Source: Zoroaster sp. YZ-2022
Lineage: Eukaryota > Echinodermata > Asteroidea > Forcipulatida > Zoroasteridae
Assembly (NCBI GenBank): GCA_029582265.1
Contig: CM055823.1
Span: 4,278,001-4,342,000, forward strand
Direction: 5' to 3'
Length of the DNA stretch: 64,000 nucleotides
Position numbers and translations under genes: made by a program. Shown here piece after piece: positions 34,301-40,100 of this stretch. The notes below the pieces were generated by a model. The model had not been told where the DNA came from. It made no database searches and was given only the letters and a program-made list of their open reading frames with translations. The first letter of the stretch is position 1. Every line of letters starts with the position of its first letter.

Positions 34301-35998
34301 GTGGTCAAAATGACAGTAAAAACCAGTCAAAAATGCCCCTGTGTGCACATTTGGGTCAACGGTCAAAACAGGCAGTTGACTCATTTTGACCACTATAGCT
34401 ACTTGCCACTGAAATTCAGCTAACTTAGGAGGGATAAGAGTAGAAAATACCTCTTGTTGCAGAACTCTTGGGATTGATAACTTAGAGTTGGCTTCCTTCT
34501 GTTCAGTGGGGGCAGCAAACAGCTCCACCTTCAACAAATAATTAACTGTCAATGCAAGACTACCATTAAGACCATGGCCCGATTTCACAGAGCCGCTTAG
34601 CAGCTGATTTTTTGCTTACTGTACATTTTTCATTTCATAGCGCTGCTAACCGTTAAGCATAGAGAAAGACACGCTAACTTGCCGGCCGTTATTGCTAGCA
34701 AATGAGTGACACAGTAATACAAATCCATGGTGAACACACACACCCCTCTCAGAATGTTCTTGCTAACCTGTGAAATATGCTTATGCTTAGAAACAAATTT
34801 TGCTGCTACAGTTAGCATGAAAATTTGCTTACCAGTAACTGGATCTATGAAATTGGACCCAGATGGTATTCTGACCAAGCAATCTGATTTTCATTTTTGC
34901 TTTATTTGACAAATATATTCACGAAAAGACCTCACACTTTCCACTACATAAATAAGGGTAACGCTAACACAGGCATGCAGAGTTCAGAGTCGTTGATTTG
35001 AGTCGGTGACTTAATTTTAATTTTAATTGAGTTACATAGCCAGACATCTCTTTTGTCAATGAAATTAATGCCACAATAATTATGACAATAATAAGAATAA
35101 ATGAACAGATACTCACTGGATCAACTCTGTCCCAATTATTGTAATGGGAATTGAAGTCAAGACCCATCACATGACCACACACGGAGGTGAACTACAAAAC
35201 AGAAAATGTTACAAGTTAAATACATAAGACAACATGTAAAAAAAAATTGACAATTGTTTATTGGTAAGACTAATTGCGGTGACACCATATGAAATTCTCA
35301 ATTGAGTAGTAGTAGTACTAGTAATTAGTTCTGAAAAAAACTGGAGGTACAACTTGACGTTTCGATCAGTGTGCTCTGATCGTCCTCAGGAGAATGCCGG
35401 ACTCTGGGAAATGCTGCTGCTTAAGTAGGCTGCTGGAGGATTACGCGATGACAGGATGCTGGAGGATTAGTTCGTTGAGGCGTGCAGGCGGGAACTGTTG
35501 AGACTAGGATCCTAGGAGTTGGGGGAAGGAGTGTCTGCTCACTGAACCGAATCAGTTGTTGATAAGCACAGGGGGAAGGAGGGTGGTTGACTTAGGATAT
35601 AGGCGATCCCTCAGTCTGGGGTGGGTTATGGAATTGTTTATTGATTAGTTTTTTTAGTGCAATTTAAACTTGAAATTAAACAAATTATCTTGAAAAACAA
35701 TGTCAATGTCAATGATAAATAACAGTTAAAAAATATGGACTGTCTGTTGTTTTTGTAAAGGGAAACATAGTCATAGGCTAGCCAGAAAACTGGGTCAATA
35801 AACTTTGCTACCATTGTACGACGGGGGGTTACGCCATACCTTAAATTTGCACGGTTCTCCACGAAAAGTCCCGTTATATTCATGCACAGAACAAACGCCA
35901 TTTGATGCTTTCCTCGAATATAGATTTCCACGGGACAAAATCTTTGCCAGCGCCTGGGCAAGTTGAGGCTTCTCTGCCACCATTAAAGCTATCTTCAT
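13256..35998 (-). CDS. TOP3B: DNA/RNA topoisomerase III-beta (TOP3B), 15 exons, 3' end outside window
   Basis: Type IA topoisomerase that makes single-strand breaks through a 5'-phosphotyrosine link, relaxing hypernegatively supercoiled DNA and, in animals, acting on mRNA with TDRD3. Fifteen minus-strand exons, each with AG/GT borders and matching phases, join into 783 codons collinear with vertebrate TOP3B. Order: TOPRIM (E9 in VAEKP; D116/D118/E120 in LDCDKEGEN), central toroid, catalytic Y335 in SYPRTET, then Cys-pair zinc ribbons (C622/C625, C641/C644, C686/C689, C704/C707, C724/C727, C769/C772). The start is the only Met before the conserved LMVAEKP. By family comparison about 75-80 C-terminal residues (last Cys pair and RGG-rich tail) are missing; exon 15 ends in a good donor, so the terminal exon is probably left of position 1. 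Introns are full of mobile elements, yet the reading frame is intact, so the gene looks functional. Confidence 0.97.
13728..13805 (-). mobile_element. tRNA-like SINE head / tRNA pseudogene
   Basis: Minus strand reads GCCTGGATAGCTCAGTTGG with a perfect A box. A GCTGG/CCAGC anticodon stem closes an over-long 9-nt loop. The B box is eroded (GGTTCATATCT). The acceptor ends pair at 6 of 7 positions. The long loop and damaged B box argue against a working tRNA. Confidence 0.6.
14345..15045. other. TOP3B intron 14, gene-free
   Basis: 14560-14990 reads like an old retroelement 3' region (GAGTTCCAGAACCTGGCATA, TGAGGTACAATATTTTGG) but has stops in all frames. No splice-able exon recognised. Confidence 0.4.
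15068..15267 (-). CDS. TOP3B: TOP3B exon 14 (residues 682-748), zinc ribbons
   Basis: Acceptor CTTCCAG|AAT; donor AATAA|GTAAGT, Lys748 split. Cys pairs CPYC (686/689), CNEC (704/707) and CIEC (724/727), followed by [12 protein letters not shown]. Confidence 0.97.
15314..16408. mobile_element. PIF/Harbinger-like MITE (GGGAGGA..CATGGTACAGCC), split by a TTAA element
   Basis: Ends GGGAGGA and CATCCC with AAGTCATGGTACAGCCAAGC / GGCTGTACCATGACTTTGG subterminal inverted repeats. 3-bp TTA duplications lie at 15311-15313 and 16409-16411. Homologous uninterrupted copies are 20577-20937 and 26854-27240. The 3-bp TWA target fits PIF/Harbinger. Confidence 0.8.
15481..16066. mobile_element. TTAA element E1, nested
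   Basis: TTAA at both borders (15481-15484, 16063-16066), left end CCCTCTCAGTACC, right end GGTAAGGAAAGGG (imperfect inverted match). The host copy at 20577-20937 has a single TTAA at the same place (in GTGTTAACAATAAG), so the 582-bp insertion and duplication are directly visible. The interior has GTCGACTAAAGTCGCC twice near the right end. Confidence 0.88.
16785..17800. repeat. 161-bp minisatellite in TOP3B intron 13
   Basis: The motif GATGACCATAGAACTATC recurs at 16944, 17105, 17266 and 17427, spacing exactly 161 bp, with diverged flanking copies to about 17800. Units are TC-rich (ATCTATCCCTGTTTCTCTC). The array ends about 45 bp from the exon 13 splice donor. The 169-residue frame here is a repeat artefact. 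Confidence 0.95.
17847..18027 (-). CDS. TOP3B: TOP3B exon 13 (residues 621-681), first zinc ribbon
   Basis: Acceptor AATTATAG|A, donor AAG|GTGAGA. Encodes [10 protein letters not shown], then CAEC (C622/C625/C641/C644), and [20 protein letters not shown]. The following intron opens almost directly into the 161-bp minisatellite. Confidence 0.97.
18435..18700 (+). mobile_element. tRNA-derived SINE, type 2
   Basis: Head GTCAAGCAGTTTAGTGCATC, B box GGTTCAAATCC, conserved body, then an internal deletion joining ATACTCCC to a TTATAAGAATCGTGTACTATT tail. In sense orientation relative to the plus strand, antisense to TOP3B. Confidence 0.85.
18791..19008 (-). CDS. TOP3B: TOP3B exon 12 (residues 549-621)
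   Basis: Acceptor ATTCCAG|ATT; donor TCAAG|GTAGAA, Arg621 split. Contains [19 protein letters not shown] and [12 protein letters not shown], closing the core toroid. Confidence 0.96.
19385..19594 (-). CDS. TOP3B: TOP3B exon 11 (residues 479-548)
   Basis: Acceptor CTTCTAG|GTG, donor AAG|GTAACC. Contains [29 protein letters not shown] and [11 protein letters not shown], the type IA signature around the second catalytic region. A long plus-strand frame over this exon is its antisense shadow. Confidence 0.97.
19633..19850. mobile_element. MITE-A (TTAA, AGGGACAGTAT), intact
   Basis: TTAA at 19629-19632 and 19851-19854. Inverted ends AGGGACAGTATTGTCACGAT / ATCGTGACGATATACTGCTCCT, with inner inverted pair CAGGGCATGGAATCGG / CCGATTCCATGCCCTG. 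About 218 bp, almost a full palindrome. Lies just outside TOP3B exon 11. Confidence 0.88.
19930..20178. mobile_element. hAT-like MITE (CATAGGCGGATAC) with CT-rich interior
   Basis: Inverted ends CATAGGCGGATACAG / GGATCCGCCAATG flanked by GAGAC. The interior has G/C homopolymers and (CTCCC)n(CT)n at 20068-20113. Confidence 0.6.
20577..20937. mobile_element. PIF/Harbinger-like MITE, uninterrupted copy
   Basis: GGGAGGAGGGCCAAAGTCAT / ACTTTGGCCTTCCTCCC ends with perfect TAA duplications at 20574-20576 and 20938-20940. It serves as the empty-site reference for E1. Its right end is 17-19 bp from the TOP3B exon 10 donor. Confidence 0.88.
20957..21139 (-). CDS. TOP3B: TOP3B exon 10 (residues 418-478)
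   Basis: Acceptor ATTTCAG|ATT, donor GAG|GTGATA. Encodes [13 protein letters not shown] and [14 protein letters not shown] Harbinger-like MITE begins about 17 bp inside the following intron. Confidence 0.95.
21709..22341. mobile_element. TTAA element E2 (CCCTCCTACTAC), complex of three heads
   Basis: TTAA + CCCTCCTCCTACTACAAGG on the left and CAGTAGGAGGG + TTAA on the right. The left head recurs at 21783 and 22023. The unit reads CAAGGGTCAAAATCAGTC ... CTAGTGCACTTAAAAGTC. The second head starts exactly at the TTAA inside GTGCACTTAA of the first. A related copy is 33919-34436. Confidence 0.82.
22661..22862 (-). CDS. TOP3B: TOP3B exon 9 (residues 350-417)
   Basis: Acceptor TTTTCAG|G, donor ACG|GTAAAG. 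Contains [19 protein letters not shown], the conserved GDHPPI loop, and WRLYEYI. Confidence 0.97.
22931..23222. mobile_element. TTAA element E3 (CCCTCCTACAATC)
   Basis: TTAA at 22931-22934 and 23219-23222 with CCCTCC / GGAGGG ends. The body (CCTCCTATGCTTACCCTTC, TTTACAGTGGCCTTGGGTGG) matches 43010-43293. The right-hand TTAA is shared with the MITE-A fragment that follows. Confidence 0.85.
23223..23282. mobile_element. MITE-A fragment
   Basis: AGGGACAAAATCGTCACGAT through CAGGGCATGGAATCGG, then truncated where a different repeat begins. Confidence 0.75.
23283..23575. repeat. GGCCC..AATTTCACAGAGC-type repeat
   Basis: Contains GGTTACCAGCCAAACTGTCA and ends GCTCTGTGAAATTGACCCC. Related blocks lie at 34577-34862, 41560-41690 and 47205-47335. 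It ends about 25 bp from the TOP3B exon 8 donor. Confidence 0.55.
23599..23799 (-). CDS. TOP3B: TOP3B exon 8 (residues 283-350), catalytic tyrosine
   Basis: Acceptor CTTACAG|A, donor CTCAA|GTAAGA. Encodes [37 protein letters not shown] and on to FDLK. Y335 in SYPRTET is the nucleophile of type IA enzymes. A 4.6-kb element-filled intron precedes it. Confidence 0.98.
24340..26238. mobile_element. Large non-autonomous DNA transposon with subterminal palindrome arrays
   Basis: Terminal inverted repeats TGCAGCGGTCAAATG(T/G)AATC, continuing through TTCACATACCCCCCTCAAGC, at both ends, with TAA duplications at 24337-24339 and 26239-26241. The empty site GACTAAAGTC is seen at 26280. Just inside each end are repeated AGGTGAAGATTCACC-like near-palindromes (24410-24615; 26030-26165). 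The 25000-25350 interior is rich in AACGTTA. No transposase seen. Confidence 0.85.
25608..25833. repeat. Tandem duplication, 113-bp unit
   Basis: GCAATGTATTT starts at 25608 and 25721. The copies differ at only a few bases. It creates an in-frame repeated short peptide on the minus strand, judged non-coding. Lies inside the 24340-26238 element. Confidence 0.93.
26453..26742. mobile_element. TTAA element E4 (CCCTAACTCCCTAG)
   Basis: TTAA at 26453-26456 and 26739-26742, ends CCCTAACTCCCTAG / AGGAGGGTTAGGG. The interior is mostly direct and inverted copies of CCTCAATCCTTCATAATCC. Confidence 0.85.
26854..27240. mobile_element. PIF/Harbinger-like MITE, third copy
   Basis: GGGAGGATGGCCAAAGTCAT / ACTTTGGCCCTCCTCCC with TAA at 26851-26853 and TTA at 27241-27243 (TWA). 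Confidence 0.82.
27284..27375. repeat. 17-bp tandem array (GGATTAGATCTGGATGG)
   Basis: Five to six perfect copies of GGATTAGATCTGGATGG directly before a hAT-like MITE. Confidence 0.95.
27392..28333. mobile_element. hAT-like MITE, GGATACCC family, interrupted by SINEs
   Basis: Perfect 8-bp duplication TAGGTGTA at 27384-27391 and 28334-28341. Ends ATTATGGCTGTGCG / GGCACAGCCC. SINEs are inserted at its GTCGTTTA motif. Its right end is about 50 bp from the TOP3B exon 7 donor at 28391. Confidence 0.85.
27697..28248 (-). mobile_element. Two adjacent SINEs, reverse orientation, nested
   Basis: A full type-1 SINE with (TAA)n at 27707-27727 and head CGTGGCCGAGTGGTCTAGCG near 28070. A second, related one follows (28085-28248) with the body variant CCTTCGGATGGGACGTAAAG and its own head CTCAAGTTCTGGTG. 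The block is flanked by GTTTAT on both sides, a plausible 6-bp target duplication. Confidence 0.85.
28392..28504 (-). CDS. TOP3B: TOP3B exon 7 (residues 246-283)
   Basis: Acceptor ATATCCAG|GTA; donor GCTAA|GTACGT, phase 2, with Lys283 split across the junction. Contains [19 protein letters not shown]. Confidence 0.96.
28569..28823. mobile_element. MITE-B (TTAA, CCAGTTCGC), copy 1
   Basis: TTAA at 28565-28568 and 28824-28827. Ends CCAGTTCGCACCGGG / TCCGACGCGAACTGG. Contains AATAAAAAGGTTTTTCCG and GTGTTTAGACGCTCTCCGAT. Shares its right TTAA with the next element. Confidence 0.87.
28828..29042. mobile_element. MITE-A, intact
   Basis: AGGGACAGTATCATCACTAT / ATCGTGACGATACTGCCCCT ends. TTAA at 28824-28827 (shared with MITE-B) and 29043-29046. 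Confidence 0.87.
29246..29334. mobile_element. TTAA element E5, minimal 89 bp
   Basis: TTAA at 29246-29249 and 29331-29334. Perfect 13-bp inverted ends CCCTAACTCCCTA / TAGGGAGTTAGGG with one CTTCAAAATCCTCCAACTGC motif between. The smallest member of the group. Confidence 0.87.
29352..29660 (+). mobile_element. Degraded SINE, type 1
   Basis: GACTCAAGTTCTGGTG, TTGCTTCTCTGCACCCAGG and CTCCCCAGGGAGTTGAGATG are readable. The B box is destroyed. Confidence 0.75.
29690..30560. mobile_element. Non-autonomous element, TTCTGGTC family, copy c, interrupted
   Basis: AAAAAAAGTCTGGTCTCTGC start and GATGACCAGAAACC end. The last ~15 bp (AGATACTTTATTTGG) are separated from it by the nested 29991-30545 element. 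Confidence 0.7.
29991..30545. mobile_element. MITE (GGGCCCATATTCATAAAAGC), nested
   Basis: Inverted ends GGGCCCATATTCATAAAAGC / GCTTTTATGAATATGGGCCC (about 27 bp in all). The interior is filled with inverted and direct CTAAGCCTAGTTGGCAACTA-like units. The target duplication is not resolved. No gene inside. Confidence 0.82.
30662..30796 (-). CDS. TOP3B: TOP3B exon 6 (residues 201-245)
   Basis: Acceptor TTCTAAG|GGT, donor GAG|GTATGG. Encodes [20 protein letters not shown] and then LCVNRHDKI and FKPEPFWV. It is too short to stand out as an open frame and was found by matching the family. Confidence 0.96.
30875..31228. mobile_element. TTAA element E6 (CCCTAACCACCTAGG)
   Basis: TTAA at 30875-30878 and 31225-31228, ends CCCTAACCACCTAG / GGGTGGTTAGGG. 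The left end is a ~40-bp unit (TATTCTGGCTAGGAACCTTC) repeated three times, each headed by another (T)TTAACCCTAACC or its variant. Lies 79 bp beyond TOP3B exon 6. Confidence 0.83.
31401..31710. mobile_element. TTAA element E7 (CCCTCCTATGCCC)
   Basis: TTAA at 31401-31404 and 31707-31710, ends CCCTCCTATG / ATAGGAGGG. The interior has an inexact duplicate of GAGTGCACTGCACAAAGTCA. Confidence 0.83.
31849..32043. mobile_element. hAT-like MITE (CAGGGGTGTGA), 195 bp
   Basis: Perfect 10-bp inverted ends CAGGGGTGTG / CACACCCCTG. The target duplication is unclear (TCTTG seen near both ends). It ends 13 bp from the TOP3B exon 5 donor. Confidence 0.78.
32057..32224 (-). CDS. TOP3B: TOP3B exon 5 (residues 145-200)
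   Basis: Acceptor CGACAG|ACA, donor CAG|GTAATA. Contains [10 protein letters not shown] and [15 protein letters not shown], the conserved type IA segment. A hAT-like MITE ends only 13 bp beyond the donor (32043). Confidence 0.97.
32345..32690. mobile_element. hAT-like MITE, GGATACCC family, diverged
   Basis: GGTTGTGCGTTGTCGGTTAT start, GAACCGGATACCTGAAATTG and GGTAATTGGAACCGAAAAAT inside, TTTCGGCACAGAC end. No clean duplication left. Confidence 0.7.
32784..32903 (-). CDS. TOP3B: TOP3B exon 4 (residues 105-144), TOPRIM acidic triad
   Basis: Acceptor TTGCAG|GGT, donor CAG|GTAAAT. Holds [11 protein letters not shown] with the Mg-binding acidic residues D116, D118 and E120, so the TOPRIM centre is intact. 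Confidence 0.97.
32935..33890. mobile_element. hAT-like MITE, GGATACCC family, carrying element E8
   Basis: Starts near TTCAGTTATTTCGGGAACCG and ends near GGTCGGGTATCCGG. Matches 2130-2501 except for E8 and a second copy of part of its own interior (33650-33800). Confidence 0.72.
33190..33643. mobile_element. TTAA element E8 (CCCTAACCCCTTGGG), nested
   Basis: TTAA at 33190-33193 and 33640-33643, ends CCCTAACCCC / GGGTGGTTAGGG. The interior consists of repeated CCTGAATCCACCAAAATCC units in both orientations. The intact host copy at about 2230-2250 shows a single TTAA between CATT and GCCACACAAAAT, i.e. the empty site. Confidence 0.88.
33919..34436. mobile_element. TTAA element of E2 type, interrupted by MITE-B
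   Basis: Body motifs ACTTGCCAAGGTATAT, AGTCGAACACTGTCAAACC and GGTGGTCAAAATGACAGTAA match E2. Ends are decayed (TTAACTCTTCTGTGACTGC left; AGGAGGGATAA right). MITE-B sits at its internal TTAA. Confidence 0.82.
33998..34204. mobile_element. MITE-B (TTAA, CCAGTTCGCGTCGG), copy 2, nested
   Basis: TTAA at 33994-33997 and 34205-34208. Perfect 14-bp inverted ends CCAGTTCGCGTCGG / CCGACGCGAACTGG. E2 at about 21850 has the uninterrupted GTGCACTTAAAAGTC, giving the empty site. Confidence 0.9.
34451..34528 (-). CDS. TOP3B: TOP3B exon 3 (residues 79-104)
   Basis: Acceptor GTTGAAG|GTG, donor GAG|GTATTT. Encodes [14 protein letters not shown] and on to VLQQE. The least conserved exon, but phase 0 at both ends keeps the frame. 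Confidence 0.9.
34577..34862. mobile_element. MITE (GGCCCGATTTCACAGAG)
   Basis: Imperfect inverted ends GGCCCGATTTCACAGAGCC / GATCTATGAAATTGGACCC, with inner CTTACTG and TTGCTTACCAGTAA. In TOP3B intron 2, 49 bp from exon 3. Confidence 0.65.
35117..35191 (-). CDS. TOP3B: TOP3B exon 2 (residues 54-78)
   Basis: Acceptor TTTTGTAG|TTC, donor CCA|GTGAGT. Contains [11 protein letters not shown] and the WDRVDP motif typical of topo III. Confidence 0.96.
35250..35400 (-). mobile_element. Retroelement 3' fragment with GATCGAAACGTC motif
   Basis: Reverse complement of the 11057-11215 block: AATTGCGGTGACACCATATG, CTCAATTGAGTAGTA, then GACGTTTCGATCAGTGTGCT and CTGATCGTCCTCAGGAGAAT. The following 35400-35640 is GGAGGATTA-rich and unassigned. 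Confidence 0.55.
35840..35998 (-). CDS. TOP3B: TOP3B exon 1 (residues 1-53)
   Basis: Starts with the ATG at 35998-35996. Encodes the first TOPRIM strand with the motif LMVAEKP (catalytic E9), then [10 protein letters not shown]. Donor AAG|GTATGG, phase 0. Confidence 0.96.
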
Positions 35999-36127
35999 TT
36001 TAATCTTACTCAGAACTGCCTGACCACTATAAAATAATCTATCAACAATCTGCCTTAGAAATCTCCTGGTTTGCTAGGAAAGTGTGAATTATTGGAAATC
36101 TTTGTGTGTCCACGTCAATGAAAACTA

Positions 36128-36160
36128 ATCCATGGAGGTCGCCATTTTGATTTACCTATT
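36128..36160 (-). promoter_or_regulatory. Possible TOP3B core promoter / YY1-like site
   Basis: On the minus strand AAAATGGCGACCTCCATGG lies about 140 bp upstream of the TOP3B start codon. AANATGGCG motifs often sit at start sites of housekeeping genes. No TATA box is evident nearby. Inference only. Confidence 0.35.
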
Positions 36161-36164
36161 GCAT

Positions 36165-38280
36165 GACGGGAAATACCGCTCTTGCCTAAATAAGAGATCG
36201 CTCAGCATGACAGTAGTGCATTATTTTTGATTGGTCAGAAGTTACTCTTATCATAACAGGTTGCATAATTATTTCGAGCCATTGCTTTCCATTCAAACGA
36301 AAGAAAATATAATATAAATATAATAATGTGTAAACACATTTTGCCAGAATAAAAATGTATGACCATTTCTTTCTGCTGGATTTAAGTTTCAATGTTGTAT
36401 CCTGTGTGACGTGAGATGGTGTTCACGTCGCTTTGTCTCACTAAATTAATCTGTTTAAGTATTCCTTAACTAATTCAGAGTGTTACCTTCAAAAACAAGC
36501 TGTTTAGGGTTCTTTCTAAATCATATTTGGTTTCTAAATAAAATCTTGCAGCAGATATATATGTTTTGTCGAACGTACATTGTACATCTGCCGCGGCCAC
36601 TACTTGACTGCTGCTTATTAATATTCATATTTATATATCACGTGTACTCTGTGACCATATAAGGATACGTCAATTTATTACTTCTTTTTGATCACAGTTT
36701 CACCAATAAACATGGATTTGTAAATCGTATTATTCTTAAATAGTTATTCCTTCAAGAATAATTGTTTAAAGTAATGAACTTGTACATATTTAACTTTTAT
36801 TTGTGATAATCGTCTGCATTGCAAGCGCGCCGGGTTTTGGATGCTGCGCCGCCAACTTTATGTGTCGCTGCTGCTATATGCTGCGCCGTTGTATAATAAA
36901 AGGCAGTGTTTCAGGCAGTGCAGCTTTCACGATCAGTTGCTGGAAGTTAAGCTCGCTGTTTTATCAGGTTAGTGTTGTAATGTTTATATGAAACAGATTG
37001 AACCCACATTGGTTGCTTTTACATTACTTGATTTATTGAATTCTATAAATAACATTGCTTGGATAAAATGTGTGTTTTGCATTATAATTTGTTCTCAAGA
37101 TAATAGTAAATATTAGAGGAATTTAAGTGACATTTTCTTGGTACATCGTTTGTACGAATATCGTCCATGTACGTAATTCGCCGCACGTTCGTGAAATGAC
37201 GCACTTAGGCTAGGCATTTCTCGGAAAACTTATAAAACTATCGCGTATTAATGGTTTCATAAACTTATCTAAGTCGTGCTTGTTACAAAAAAAAATCATT
37301 CTGAAATTGTATGATTTACTGGAAAGTTAGTGCTTGTGCTAGTGGAAAAAGTTGTTTAACCACTGATTTTACTAGATACAAATAAATAGTTGAATCATGT
37401 TTCATCTTATTCCAGATGGCTTGTAAAATTGTTTTTAATCTTGAAAATAAAAATATTGTTTTAGATTTTAAAAATAAAATGGTATAATTTGGCAAAGCTC
37501 TCAAAACTTTTAAACAATATTTTTGAAAGACCAATAAAATGAAAGGTGGTTAAAATTTTTGCAAAAAGTATTTTAAAACTTTGAAATGTGTACAAATTAT
37601 GTTAACATTTTGTCAAATAAAAGATTTTTTTCATAACCATGATATTAATGAATAATGTTTCTTCATTTTCTCAATAATTTTCCACTGCCGATGAAATAAA
37701 CCAACGATTAAGTAGTCTTTGTTCACGTCTTCTGAAAGGAATGTGTCCATTTTGAGGATCAGTATTTCTTTAAAAAAATCATTGCAAATGCAAAGCATTC
37801 ATATATTTTGGTTTCCACAGAAAATAGCTCGTTGATGGCATAGAACAATAAAATCACAGATGTTTGTGAACAAAAATTGAGGTCATGTAAATCCCTTACT
37901 GTTTTTTCTTCTTGGGTACATTTTCTGTGTCCCCATCAACTTTAACAGTTTGGGGGTGAGTCATTATACCAACATCAATTTTTTGATGACCACAATTCTG
38001 TGCATCTCAAAAAACGGCGCTCAAGACGTCCACGCATATGATCATGCATTGAAATTCAGCATTTTACAAGAGAATCCTTCACTGAAACAAACTGAAACAC
38101 CAAACGGCCAATTTCATTTGTAAGTTACTGTCCAGCTGATGATATATCCTTTAATAGGTGCGTCATTTAGGGTAAACTGAGGATATATAAATTATAGGCC
38201 ATCTCGTTTACTATCTCCGTTATGACTTAATGTCGGGAGCTTGACTTATTTACTGAGGCTTTGGTTGTTTAGGAACATAA
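36165..38280. other. Gene-free spacer upstream of TOP3B
   Basis: AT-rich, many stops in all frames. A 38-bp block, TTGCTGGAAGTTAAGCTC and following, at 36942 recurs at 38554, 1.6 kb away in direct orientation, so an old duplication or element end is possible. No protein recognised. Confidence 0.45.
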
Positions 38281-38286
38281 TATATA

Positions 38287-38523
38287 CATAACAGCAAAAG
38301 AAACGTCAACCCCTAAATTTTGATAAGTATGAGAACATGTTTAGCTTATGTGTCCTCAAACGTAATGCATGACGAATTTTGAGGTCAACCAAATTTGCAA
38401 CATTCTACCTCCATGGTTCGTGTTACACTCCATACTCATAATATTCTTCATTAAACAAATTATATTAATTATACAACGAAAATAATAAATATTTTTAGGG
38501 GTGACGTATCTTTTGCTGTTATG
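38287..38523. mobile_element. TA-flanked MITE (CATAACAGCAAAAGA)
   Basis: Inverted ends CATAACAGCAAAAGAAACGT / ACGTATCTTTTGCTGTTATG, continuing into CAACCCCTAAA / TTTTTAGGGGTG, flanked by TATA. 237 bp. TA flanks fit Tc1/mariner. Confidence 0.82.
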
Positions 38524-38592
38524 TATATTTGTGCATATTTACGAGGTAATTATTAGTTGCTGGAAGTTAAGCTCACTGTAATTATCAGGTTA

Positions 38593-39523
38593 GGCCAATG
38601 AAAGTTGATTACTAGTTTCTCGTCAGCCATTTATCAAATTTTGGTGAGTTTTTTTTTTCATTATTCATTATTCATTATTTTTCATCAAGGAAAAATGCAA
38701 CCCATACACATACACAAACTGCCATTTTGAAACAGATTTAGGTTCTATAGTAAATAATGATGGTGCAAACCCATTCAGTGACACCACATCTTTGTTGACT
38801 TTTGTTTTTGTTTTCCAAGATGTATTTGTCATACAAATTGAAATACAGTGAATCCGTATTTGACTATTTCCAAAATTTGTCAATTTGACAATGAGTTTTG
38901 TGGGAATAGTAGGCTTTTTTGTATGAACGTACCAATAATGACCGATTGGTCAAATTGGGGGAATGTGTAAAAGAGACAGGATATTTTTTCAGATCCTTTA
39001 GTGAATGCGCACATCAGCATGCAAACGACATGAACATACCTTGAAGGCATGATATGACAACGATCGATCAATACCAACCTCGTACCACGGCGACAATACA
39101 CGACCCGGATAGGCCGGGCACATAGTATGCGATCTGGAAACGAGGTTGCAATTTGTGTGACCTGTGAACGTCATTCCGCGGCTCTCAGCGGCTGCACCAG
39201 CTGCATGTACACTATATACCCTGCATGCCATGGGTTTTCTTTCGCAAATCTGTGAAGCTAGGCAGATCAGCGCTTCCCATGGGCCCAGCTGTATGGAAGG
39301 TGGGCACGACCGGTATGTTGCATGATACAGCGAAGCTGCAAAAACATCGACCGCGCAATCGGAATGGTTCCTTTAGCTTGGGAGTAGTTTGCGTCGGATT
39401 TTCCGGATTTTCCCAAAAATGTTTTGCAAAATAATGAAATTTTGGCATAATGAAATTTTTTGGTGCGGGGCCAAAATCACGTGCGGGCGCTGACGAGAAA
39501 CTAGTAATCAGCTTTCATTGGCC
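38593..39523. mobile_element. PIF/Harbinger-like non-autonomous element, 931 bp
   Basis: About 35-bp inverted ends (GGCCAATGAAAGTTGATTAC / GTAATCAGCTTTCATTGGCC), with perfect TTA duplications at 38590-38592 and 39524-39526. The interior (39000-39450) has higher GC and several short frames but no recognisable transposase or Myb protein. Confidence 0.88.
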
Positions 39524-39529
39524 TTACGT

Positions 39530-40098
39530 GAGGTTGAGCAGCAACTCCTCCGCATGACTCCGCATCACCACGGGGTGTTTACACTATAAGTATAACTGGC
39601 GGAGTCAAGTTTACAAGTAGATAAACGGGGGACTATACTACGGTAGCCGACGATAACCCAGTCTGGGACTGGCGGTGTAATTATCCATTAGCTTAGAGCG
39701 GAGGGCTACTACGTTTAGAGTATTGACGGAGTTAAACAGAGCACAACATTATTGTATGATTGCTATAATTTTAACATATTTTGAGTTGAGATGTAAATAA
39801 ATTGTTCAAACTGTTAGACAGGCGTCATTCTTAGTTCTTATGTTGTAGTCCATCTCTTCAGTAATAATATCTATTAGCTGCCTGGTTGTATATTTCAACC
39901 CTACGGACTTAGGGAAGATAAATTTATCATTGTACCACGCGGTGACCAGATTGAGTTGCAACAGCGCCCCCACCGACCGCTGCGTCACACCTGACCCCAA
40001 TACACATTATAACAAGACACGTGACCTGAGACCCAAAACTACGTCACTAACAACCAATGAAACCTTATAGTTAAGGGCAAGGTTCCTCTCCTGAAATA
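39530..40098. other. Gene-free; unassigned
   Basis: Contains a 64-residue minus-strand frame (40000-39806) with non-repetitive composition. It matches nothing I recognise and has no convincing start context, so it is not called. Confidence 0.35.
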
Positions 40099-40100
40099 AA

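Noticed and set aside
39806..40000. 64-residue minus-strand frame as an exon
   Set aside because: Non-repetitive, but no recognised family, no clear splice sites and no neighbouring exon.
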